From positions 6,464,259-6,528,258 of the forward strand of contig OX442320.1 of the NCBI GenBank assembly GCA_949358305.1: DNA of 64,000 nucleotides, read 5' to 3'. The translations under genes and the position numbers were made by a program. Shown here one piece after another: positions 11,625-21,960 of the stretch. Source of the DNA: Strigamia acuminata. Its lineage: Eukaryota > Arthropoda > Chilopoda > Geophilomorpha > Linotaeniidae. Every line of letters starts with the position of its first letter. The stretch's first letter is position 1. A model generated the notes under the pieces. It worked only from the letters and a program-made list of their open reading frames with translations, had not been told where the DNA came from and made no database searches.

Positions 11625-13423
11625 TCAGCTGGTGAAGAAGCCGGGCGGCGGTTTCGCTCGTGGAGGAAACGGAGGTCGCGACCTGAACCCGGGCGGCGGC
11701 TGCACCGGCGTGGCACGTGTGAAGTTCCGCGGCGACGTCTGCGTTGCATCTTTGGAGAAGCCCAACGGTGGGGGCCCGTAGCCCCACGAATTGTGAGATA
11801 TGATCGGCTTCCCTTCCGTGCCGCCGCTGCTTTTCTGCGTCGCTTCCACGTTTTTCGTCTCCTTCTGCGGGTGTCCGTTGATCATGGCGTCGTCCAAGTC
11901 CCTTTTCTCGGCGTTCTTGGCTCTTCGGTTCTGCTGGTGCCACGACATCCCGCTGCAACGTCCGCGGCCCCGGCCCCGGCCCCGACTGCGAGGAAAAGGT
12001 CGGTGTTGCTTGTCGTGCGGCGTTTGCGCTTCGAATTCGGGTTTCACGCTCTCGACGTGCGCTTCGGCCGAGTCGCCGCCTTGCGCACGAAATCTATTCG
12101 AGTGCGAAAACCCTTTGCCTCGACCTCGAGTTTTATTCGGGTTTCCTTTGTTTTGGTTGCCGTACGTGTCGGCGGGGAGAGGTTCGTTCGAAGATTCGTT
12201 TTTCGCATTGGCTCCGATGGGAGGCGCAATGTCGTCGGGAGCGATCGATCGCTGCTCTTGAGGCGCGATCTAAACAATATTTTAAAAAATTAATTTATGT
12301 TTTTTTTTTTTTTTTTAATTTTCTAACCGTCGATATTTCGAGCAGATATTTGTTCTTCTCGGCATCCAAGTCGATTATTCCGCCCCGGGAAAGCTGTCTT
12401 TGAAATAAGTCCGCCATTTCGACTTGAAGTTTCCTTAAATCGCGTGTTATTTCAAACGCAGCTGCCGATTCGCATTCCACGGGATGCGGAGCCGATTCCA
12501 ACGTGGATAAATCGTAAACAATGACTTCGCGGCAGACTGGACAAACCACCTGAATAGAATGGTCATATAACGAACAATTAAAAAATTTAATTTAGTTAAT
12601 TTAATTTTTTTTTTTTTTTACTTTAGAATTTGCATCTTCTTTTTGGTTCAGCGTTGATTTCACGTATCGGGCCAAACAACGCGCGTGAAAATAATGATAG
12701 CATTCGGTTTTGGTGAACACATCTTTGGGATCAAACCCATAAAGACATATGGCGCAGATTCCAGTCGGCGTGTTTTTCGCTGTTAAATGCTCTTTGGCCA
12801 GCTCAATTAACGTATACAGACTCTGGCAGCTCTTCTGTTGCTCGGCTTTCTTTCTTAACTCGGTATCGATCCTTTAAAATAACACAAAATTAATTTTCTC
12901 AAACAAAACTATTTAAGTTTTGCTCACTTTTTCAAATCATCGTCAGAAATTCCTCGCGAATTTCTCAGCATGATTTCCGGCAGAGCGCGTGGATACTTTA
13001 ACGAATTAAAAGCAAAATGTAAATTGATTTTCGTCATTTTTTCCCCATTAAATTTCTTACCAACAGCGGCAGAGTAAATACCAAATTAAGTCTAACGAAT
13101 TGTTCTTCTGCTTTATCTGCAGTTGCTGGATGCAGGTCGATGCTGACAGTGTGCGGTCGATCACTGAAATGCGAGCAAAAACGTTAGGATTTCGGTTTGT
13201 TCAATGGGGGCGATTGGATTTATACTTCTCGTCATTCGTTATGTTTAACTCGTGTACGTATATTGATCGAAGAAGCTCCAATTCTTCATCGACGGCGCAT
13301 CTGGAGAGAAAAGAGATGGATGCGGGGGTGGTTACGAGCAGATGCGGTTTATTAAAGATATGCTTACGTATCGTCAAACTCGTCCACTTGTGAATTAATC
13401 TCAGATTGTGCGGTATCGGTCAT
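11625..13423 (-). CDS. RNF25: RWD- and RING-domain E3 ubiquitin ligase RNF25
   Basis: RNF25 (AO7) is a RING-type E3 ubiquitin ligase. Seven exons are read. The first starts at 13423 (MTDTAQSEINSQVDEFDDT) and ends at 13368. The RWD domain runs through DEELELLRSIYVHELNI, PHTVSIDLHP and YPRALPEIMLRNSRGISDDD. Its YPxxxPxI core is typical of RWD. The RING follows at about 12,870-12,500: CAICLYGF, then CYHYFHARC, then VCPVCREV, with all zinc ligands visible. The last exon, 12269-11625, encodes a basic Arg/Gly tract (SRGRGRGRGRC) and a proline-rich tail, as in vertebrate RNF25. It is divergent from CSN5, with about 400 bases between the start codons. Large frames on the opposite strand here are shadows of the GC-rich tail exon. 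Confidence 0.92.
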
Positions 13424-13819
13424 CGGATTAAAGTTGTATAGCACTAGATTCAAAATATATTGAAATACAACAGCTGAAAATGCCGATCGAGCGAAGCAGG
13501 CGAACCGATGATGGGCCTGGGTGAATGGAAAACGAGAAATGAACCAGAATGAATGGAAAATTTGGTTATTTGAAAAATAAAACTAAACGTGAGTCGAATT
13601 ATAGCGGGAAATCTATTTTTAGATTTAAAAAATTAAAGTGAATAATCTTATCGCTAAAAATCGAACTCAAAAATGTTAAAACGATACAATTTCGTATTTA
13701 TTTCGCATTTCCGGTTTTGGTTGCCACCGCCGTCAGACCTCCATTGCTGTAAGTAAACAGAATTTGTTCTCGGGTTATACGATACAATTCCAGCTAAATC
13801 TTCTTACATTACAGTGAAA
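13424..13819. promoter_or_regulatory. Shared divergent promoter region of RNF25 and CSN5
   Basis: The start codons of two oppositely transcribed housekeeping genes are 396 bases apart. No TATA box is evident. A GC-richer patch around 13,715-13,745 contains GGTGGCAAC on the minus strand, similar to the CTCF-like cores found further right. A bidirectional promoter is inferred from the spacing. Confidence 0.5.
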
Positions 13820-15153
<1,334 letters not shown>

Positions 15154-15226
15154 GTGGTTGCAATGAAAGTATTTTTTGTGCAGTTTTCTTGTCAACGATT
15201 ATATGTTTTTTTTTTTTTTTTATTAA

Positions 15227-15232
15227 AATAAA
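15227..15232 (+). terminator. Polyadenylation signal of CSN5
   Basis: AATAAA occurs about 75 bases after the CSN5 stop codon, just downstream of a T run. Confidence 0.55.
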
Positions 15233-15549
15233 ATGAAGCTAAAGCATGTCTAATTATTCTCATAAGATCCGACAAGTGTAGTATTTTTTTTCTTTATTTT
15301 GTATTCTGGTGATTGAATAATTTTTTTGGATTAACTGACTAGTCTGCCATCTTTGAGAATAGTAATGAACTATTTCAAATCTCCCGAGATGGCACTAGCG
15401 CTTTCAGCGTAATATTTAAACGAATTTAGTTTTTAGTTTTTAGTAGGTATTAATACTACCACATTAAAAATAAACGGATTGATAGTAACAGATCTAATTT
15501 TTATGCGAGTAAATTATAAAAAAGTATAACATTTTTTTTAAGTACGAAG

Positions 15550-16390
15550 TTGAAGCGCCTTTGGGATAGTTACGCGTGTTTGCCATCAGGTGGCAGCATT
15601 AACCAAAAATGCGTGTCCTCATTATGTATTCATAGCAATTCTTCAAAATTTGAGCGGAGAAACGGCGTTTTTCGATGCTTGAAAAATAAGCAATCTCGCT
15701 CATTAAATATTCATAAAATCTTAGCAAGTTTGAACGAGAAAATAAGCGGCATGGTTCGGCCATTTTGTTTGCATCGACACACGAGCAGAAACCAAATGTT
15801 AGTACCGGTAAGTTTTATTTTATTTTATCATTTTATCATTGTTATTTATCGTGATTTTCGTTAGATTTTCAACGTTTTTCGTGGCTTTTGCTCTCGAATT
15901 TCAACGGAAATACCCCGATGCAGTACTGTATCGCAGTAAGTATATTTTATTTTGTCTTTTTTTTATGAAATTTTTTTCGTTTTTACAGTTTTGTTTAGTT
16001 TATGGGTTATAATTTATCCTTCGTAGGAAAAACGCTCGTAAAGTCACTCTTAATATAATTTGCATAAATTCAATTATAAATTTTAAATTTCATTCTCTGT
16101 TTTCAGTTTGGAGAACTTTCTTATGCGGCCATTTTTATTTCTGAAAAAGATGTCGTTCGGTGGTCAGAAAACGAATACAATTTCTACAAGATTAATTAAT
16201 TTAAATTGCATTTATTATTTTCTTATGTATTCGATAATTTTTGTGTTTAATTTGTTTTATTTAATTTGTATTTTTTCTGTATTGTTATGTTTTAATTCTC
16301 ATTTCAGATTCAGCCAAGGACAACTGAAGGACAACCTGAAAACAACTGAAGACATCAAGAAGACTAAGGTAATATTATTTTCCAGGGCCT
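15550..16390 (+). ncRNA. Candidate spliced transcript with weak coding potential
   Basis: Several segments have good splice borders on the plus strand: a first exon ending near 15,808 at gtaagtttta, a second from about 15,866 to 15,933 ending at gtaagtata, a third beginning near 16,107 after tgttttcag, and a fourth at about 16,309-16,368 after catttcag. Joining the second and third gives a short frame starting MQYCIAFGELSYAAIFISEK that stops after about 36 residues. No known domain is seen. A CTCF-like core (CATCAGGTGGCAGC) lies at 15,584-15,597. This may be a noncoding RNA or a small protein gene; the splice signals are the only evidence. Confidence 0.35.
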
Positions 16391-16413
16391 AGGATTGGGC
16401 CCCTAGGTCCTGG
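16382..16413 (+). other. GC-rich inverted repeat
   Basis: CCAGGGCCTAGG and CCTAGGTCCTGG are inverted 12-base arms with one mismatch around an 8-base loop. It opens a GC-richer island (about 16,382-16,505) inside otherwise AT-rich sequence. Confidence 0.5.
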
Positions 16414-17018
16414 CTCTTCAAATATTAAGGCACTGTGGCTTAACTGGGTTTTCCGGGTCATGAGTGATAGCTGTCCTTTTTCAGCTTAAACCTGGGGAAA
16501 AGCTTTTTTGGGTGTCTTTTTTTATGAAAAAATTTGTGGCGCATTTTACTTTATGTAAGAATGTTGTTTTTTTCAAAACATTTTGTAAGTTTGTGTTTAG
16601 TGTTTAAAATTTTTAATTTTATTTCCGAAATTTGAGTTACACATTACAATTTTAATTTTTAAAGTGCAATATTACGAGTCCTGTGGTTTTAGTTGTTTCT
16701 TACTTCGGCGTTCGTCAGTAGTATTCTAAAAAAGAAAAAAAAAGTTTTAATATAAAGTATAGCCTGCATTAAAAATGTAATATACCTACTTACCTTATGT
16801 CAGTTGTCCTGAAGTTTGCATCTCTAAAGGAAATTAAAATAATGAGAAGTTGCCTGCATTAAATGTATATACTAATAGATATAACTTTACCTTTGAAATT
16901 TTCTTTTTCCAGGTGGAACTTGCTGGCAGCCCACTCGCATCCGTACCTACACACGTGTGATAGTTCCGAGGAGTCGCCACTAGGTTGATGAGATGTGTGA
17001 CGTCATCTCTAGTCATTT

Positions 17019-18060
17019 ACATGCAAATTAGACACGTGATTTCCGGCATAGGATATTTTCAGTTGTCATTCTGCAGCGGAGGTGGTTACATCACGAGTAA
17101 GTTGTTTTTCAAATATTTCATTTCTTTTTAGTTAATTATGTTTTTTTTTGTTTAATTATATGTTTTTTTTTGTTTACTGCATTTATTTTATTTATTGTTC
17201 GTTTCGTCTTAATTTGGTAGTTAAATTGAACATTTAGGTTTAGCGTGTAGTCATTTTTTAGCAGTCTCTTCTTTATCGAGTCCGCCATTAATGCTTTTAT
17301 TTCACTTTAGGAAGACCGGAAATTGAAGCAGGGCAACAACGACTTCAAAAAGGATTATCTTTCCGTACGACAGTCCTCGCAATTTTTTTTCTAATTGTTT
17401 AATTTTATTTTGTTTTATTTTGTATATTTTTTTGTACCTTATTGCAAATATTTCGAAGTGTCATTTTTACATTATGTAAAAGTTTTTTAAGTGGCGCCAC
17501 CGTTTAAGTATGCAAATTAGGACACCTTGGCTTCATGCGGTGAATTGTTTCATTCGTCATTCGACCGCGGAGGCCGTAACATCACAGTAAGTTCTTTTGG
17601 AATTTTTTTTATTTTTATCGTTAATCCTAGTTTATGTAGTTTATAGTGTCTTTTATTAGAAAGTTTTATTTCGCCATTATTGCTTTTCTTTATCGAATCC
17701 TCCATTATCAACGCATTTCTTTCGCGAGTCCGCCATTATCAACGCATTTTAAATTCTTTTTTCACTTTTTGAAAAGGAAAATTGAAACGGGACAACGACG
17801 ATTTTGAATGAAGACTTCAAATAGGATTGTCCTGCGATTGTGAATTTTTCTAATTTAATTTTGATTTAACATTTCGTGTATATTTATTATTTTTGTAGTG
17901 TATTGTGAAAATTTTTCACAAAGGCCCATTTTGCATTGTGTAAAATATTCACAGTGTCTCATTTTGCATTGTGTAAAATATTTTCTAAGTCCCTTTTTGC
18001 ATTGTGTAAATATTTTCTAAGTGTCGTTTTTCATTTTTACGCTAAGTCCAATAATTTCTT
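17019..18060 (+). repeat. Tandem pair of spliced-RNA-like units with octamer motifs
   Basis: Two diverged units lie in direct repeat, about 490 bases apart. Each begins with ATGCAAATTAG followed by ACAC (17,020 and 17,508). Next comes a segment reading GCGGAGG, then GT.ACATCAC, that ends at a consensus donor (gtaagtt, near 17,097 and 17,587). About 200 bases later, an acceptor-like pyrimidine/AG is followed by a purine-rich segment (ATTGAAGCAGGGCAACAACG and ATTGAAACGGGACAACGACG; starts about 17,311 and 17,777). Neither has an open frame. Conservation of an octamer, a donor and a second exon suggests duplicated noncoding genes. A weaker match to the second segment occurs at 16,317-16,367. Confidence 0.45.
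17935..18030 (+). repeat. Short tandem repeat, unit about 40 bases
   Basis: Three successive copies of a tract containing TTTTGCATTGTGTAAA with TATTTTCTAAGT between them. A related single copy (tttttacattatgtaaaag) ends the preceding unit near 17,465. Confidence 0.6.
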
Positions 18061-18219
18061 TTGTAAACTAATCATGTAAATTAATTCATTGAATAAAGTA
18101 TTTTTAATAGCATTCTTTTATTTCTTATAAAAACAATTATTTCCAATCTTCCACCTCCCTCGCAAATTTTTCAAAAAAGACTTAACTGCTTTTATATATA
18201 TATATACAGGGACAATTCA

Positions 18220-19138
18220 CGCTGGAGGAAAAGGGAAAGGGAAAATGGAGGAAAAGAGAAAAGGAAAATGGAGGAAAAGAGAAAGGGAAAATGGAGGAAA
18301 AGGGAAAGGGAAAATGGAGGAAAAGGGAAAATGGAGGAAAAGGGAAAATGGAGGAAAAGAGAAAGGAAAAATGGAGGAAAAGAGAAAGGGAAAATGGAGG
18401 AAAAGGAAAAGGGAAAATGGAGGAAAAGAGAAAGGGAAAATGGAGGAAAAGAGAAAGGGAAAATGGAGGAAAAGAGAAAGGGAAAATGGAGGAAAAAAGA
18501 AAGGGAAAATGGAGGAAAAGAGAAAGGGAAAATGGAGGAAAAGAGAAAGGGAAAATGGAGGAAAAGAGAAAGGGAAAATGGAGGAAAAGAGAAAGGGAAA
18601 ATGGAGGAAAAGAGAAAGGGAAAATGGAGGAAAAGAGAAAGGGAAAATGGAGGAAAAGAGAAAGGGAAAATGGAGGAAAAGAGAAAGGGAAAATGGAGGA
18701 AAAGAGAAAGGGAAAATGGAGGAAAAGAGAAAGGGAAAATGGAGGAAAAGAGAAAGGGAAAATGGAGGAAAAGAGAAAGGGAAAATGGAGGAAAAGAGAA
18801 AGGGAAAATGGAGGAAAAGAGAAAGAGAAAATGGAGGAAAAGAGAAGGAAAGGGAAAATGGAGGAAAAGAGAAGGAAAGGGAAAATGGAGGAAAAGAGAA
18901 GGAAAGGGAAAATGGAGGAAAAGAGAAGGAAAGGGAAAATGGAGGAAAAGAGAAGGAAAGGAAAAATGGAGGAAAAGAGAAGGAAAGGAAAAATCGAGGA
19001 AAAGAGAAGGAAAGGAAAAATAGAGGAAAAGAGAAGGAAAGGAAAAATGGAGGAAAAGAGAAGGAAAGGAAAAATGGAGGAAAAGAGAAGGAAAGGAAAA
19101 ATGGAGGAAAAGAGGAGAGGGAAAGGGAAAATCAGGGG
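18220..19138. repeat. Purine-only minisatellite, 23- then 27-base units
   Basis: About 0.9 kb is built of gaggaaaagagaaagggaaaatg (23 bases; in parts gaggaaaagagaa and agggaaaatg), changing near 18,840 to 27-base units with an extra GGAA. The plus strand is almost entirely A and G; the only regular pyrimidine is the T of atg. Because the units have no stop codons, long frames of MEEKRKGKWRKRE type are open in all three phases; these are artefacts of composition. Long purine tracts can form triplex DNA. Confidence 0.95.
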
Positions 19139-19785
19139 AAAAAATATTTATTTTTATACAAATAAAATAAATTATGTATTTGAAGTCGCTTCCAACTCTC
19201 GACGCCGTCTTTTTTTTGCCGTCGAAGCAGCTTGCATGTCCTCAAGACACAAACTTAGTCATGTCTTGTGAAATAAAATCCAGTTCTCCTGAAAAAAGAA
19301 AGAAAATTATTAAATGTAGTAGCAAAGGAAATTCCAAGTAAAAAATTTGGAGAAATTAAAAAGTATGAAGACAGAAACAAACGCTAAAAAATAGTCACGT
19401 AATTAATTTAAGCACGCGAGAAAAATATAAAGTTTATAAGCCTAAATGGAACAAAGAGTTCGCCATCTTGAACCCGCACATTGCACATTTCAATTTTGAA
19501 TACTTAATAAGCGTGCGGTTAACACGCTCATTAAATATTCAGTGGTATCGTCTTTACTCAAAAACCATTTAACTAAATGCTCATAGAATAGACAGATAAG
19601 CTAAACTAAAATATAAAACAAAATTTCACCTTCATTCAGCTCGCTTCGTTGTCGCGCTGCTCTCCGCCATTTCTCCGCCGAAAGTAGAGTTGAAACCTCG
19701 CGTCGACTCAGATGCATTTGATGACATCATCCAACATCACAAAACTATGGTGGCGCGTTGCGACAATTATCGACACTATTTAAAA

Positions 19786-19856
19786 CAACATTGCTGCAAT
19801 TTTTTTTCGAGTCCATGCTTAATCGCATGGACTCGAAAAAAATTGGAGCAATGTTG
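19786..19856 (+). other. Long hairpin, microRNA-precursor-like
   Basis: The left arm 19786-19818 and right arm 19825-19856 are inverted repeats. The inner 18 positions (TTTTTTTCGAGTCCATGC) pair perfectly, and the outer part (CAACATTGCT.CAA) has one mismatch and one extra T. The loop is six bases (ttaatc). A 32-bp stem with a tiny loop is longer and more perfect than most microRNA precursors, so a young microRNA, an endo-siRNA hairpin or a relic of an inverted-repeat element are all possible. Confidence 0.6.
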
Positions 19857-20517
19857 TAGCAAAAAGTCACAATAAAATTAAACGAAAGAATTTAAAGTTC
19901 AAAATCCGTTTTATAAAACCGATTGCAAACGAACATTAATCACTTAATGTTAACAAATCGGTGGAAAACAATCTAACGCAATTACTATAAAAAAAATACA
20001 AACGTTTATGTTGTTATTCAGACATTTAAGCCTACCTACTCGATCCGACACGACCACCAAATGAATGCAGCGAATAACAAACTGCCTCGAATGGCGGCTG
20101 CTCAACGAAAACGCTTCTAAACTGATTCACTGCACGCTCTCGGAGTTATTGCTGCCAAGGTTTTCCGTCTTGGCCGTCTGTAAATCGTAGATTCAAGTCG
20201 GATTTTTTGCCGTGGCTTTCCATTTCCATGTTTTCCACTGCAATTTCTATAGTAAAAATCAAATAAGATTCATTAAATAAAATTCATCAAAGTTCGCGAC
20301 AACTGACCTCTTACCTTCCTTTCTCTGAATTATTTCCTTCTCTTTCTGTTGCATTTCAAGCTCATTTTCAAGAAATGTTAGCAACTTTACCAATTACTGC
20401 ATTTCGTTTGTGATGAAAAATTCAAGATGGCGAGAGGTTGAAAACGACTAATGGAAGCAAATATGTAATAACTCGTACAATAATGAAATCTGTTATGAAT
20501 TAAATGTTTCGTTTTTA

Positions 20518-21440
20518 TACGCTAATATTAATACATAGTAGAAATAAGATATAAACTCGTTTAAAATGCACCGATGTTTCTCCGAAACAGCTGGCGCCAT
20601 CGCGGAGATTTCTTACGAACTTGCAAAGTTCAAACGAAATCCGCTAGATGGCAACCCGGTTTTCCAGCATAAAAATTACGTCATTCTATAAAAACCCAAA
20701 TAATAATTAGATTTGTTGTAACGGCAACGTTTGTATCAAATGCGGTAATATTAACACGTAGTATAAATAAGATATAAACTCGTTTAAAATGCACCGATGT
20801 TTTCTCCGAAACAGCTGGCGCCACCGCGGAGAATTCTTACGAACTTGCAAAGTTCAAACGAAATCCGCTAGATGGCAACCCGGTTTTCCAGCATAAAAAT
20901 TACGTCATTCTATAAAAACCCAAATAATAATTAGATTTGTTGTAACGGCAACGTTTGTATTAAATGCGGTAATATTAATACGTAGTATAAATAAGATATA
21001 AACTCGTTTAAAATGCACCGATGTTTTCTCCGAAACAGCTAGCGCCACCGCGGAGAATTCTTACGAACTTGCAAAGTTCAAACGAAATCCGCTAGATGGC
21101 AACCCGGTTTTCCAGCATAAAAATTACGTCATTCTATAAAAACCCAAATAATAATTAGATTTGTTGTAACGGCAACGTTTGTATTAAATGCGGTAATATT
21201 AATACGTAGTATAAATAAGATATAAACTTGTTTAAAATGCACCGATGTTTTCTTTGAAACAGCTGGCGCCATCGCGGAGATTTCCTACGAACTTGCAAAG
21301 TTCAAACGAAATCCGCTAGATGGCAACCCGGTTTTCCAGCATGAAAATTACGTCATTCTATGAAAAAACAAATAATAATTACATCTGTTATAACGGCAAC
21401 GTTTGTTTCAAATGCGGTAATGTTAACACAGAATGTGATA
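20518..21440 (+). repeat. 224-bp tandem array with paired CTCF-like motifs
   Basis: Four units repeat with a constant 224-base period; the same motif starts at 20641, 20865, 21089 and 21313. Each unit contains CAGCTGGCGCCAYCGCGGAG and, about 45 bases on, ATCCGCTAGATGGCAAC. The second, and the reverse complement of the first (CCGCGGTGGCGCCAG), both resemble the CTCF core (AGRTGGCGC / CCASYAGRKGGC). The middle copies differ at only a few positions, while the outer ones have diverged, as expected of unequal exchange. No frame or transposon end is visible. Confidence 0.85.
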
Positions 21441-21960
21441 TTAATACATCTTAGAATCATTCATGTAGAACCATTCCTACTAACTCGTAAAGTTCTAAAG
21501 AAATCCAATAGATGGCAGATCAGCTTCTGGCGCCGTTTGCTTGAAGTTTGAGGTTTGAGTCGAAATCCAATATATGGCGGCCCTGTCTTTCAACAGGAGA
21601 ATTACGGCATATTGTAAAAACTATTAGAACATATTATAATAATCCGTTTATTTTCAATGAGTTAACATTTGTACACATTAAATCAAAGAAATAAATAAAA
21701 TAAAATTTGCCGAAACCACTGGCGTCAACAGTTCAGACGAAATCCGATAGATGGCAGACCGGTTAACTCACAATAAGTCAAATAAAAATGAGATTAATAA
21801 CCGTTTGTTTTCAATGCGGTAAAATTAGTATATATTAAAAATGAGAAAGAAATTTTTGAATCGGCACCAAATATTAAGCTGCTGTCATCTACGAATATTT
21901 TTACTTAGTTCTCTCGAAATCCAATAGATGGCAGACCGATTAGCTCGTCTGTTAATAAAA
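21441..21960 (+). repeat. Degenerate extension of the 224-bp array
   Basis: The segment AAATCCAATAGATGGCAGA or a close variant recurs at 21505, 21567, 21744 and 21921 in the same orientation. The sequence between has drifted and lost most of the unit. The AGATGGC core is the best conserved part, which is notable because the surrounding repeat is not. Confidence 0.65.

Noticed and set aside
11793..12293. Two plus-strand frames of 153-166 codons
   Set aside because: Shadows of the RNF25 C-terminal exon, which is read in phase from the RING exons.
18245..19271. Three overlapping frames of 250-326 codons (MEEKRKGKW repeats)
   Set aside because: They are open only because the purine satellite contains no stop codons in any phase; no splice context, domain or start region supports a protein.
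20518..21440. 224-bp repeat as a transposon family with terminal inverted repeats
   Set aside because: No terminal inverted repeats, target-site duplications or coding remnants could be seen; copies are strictly in tandem.
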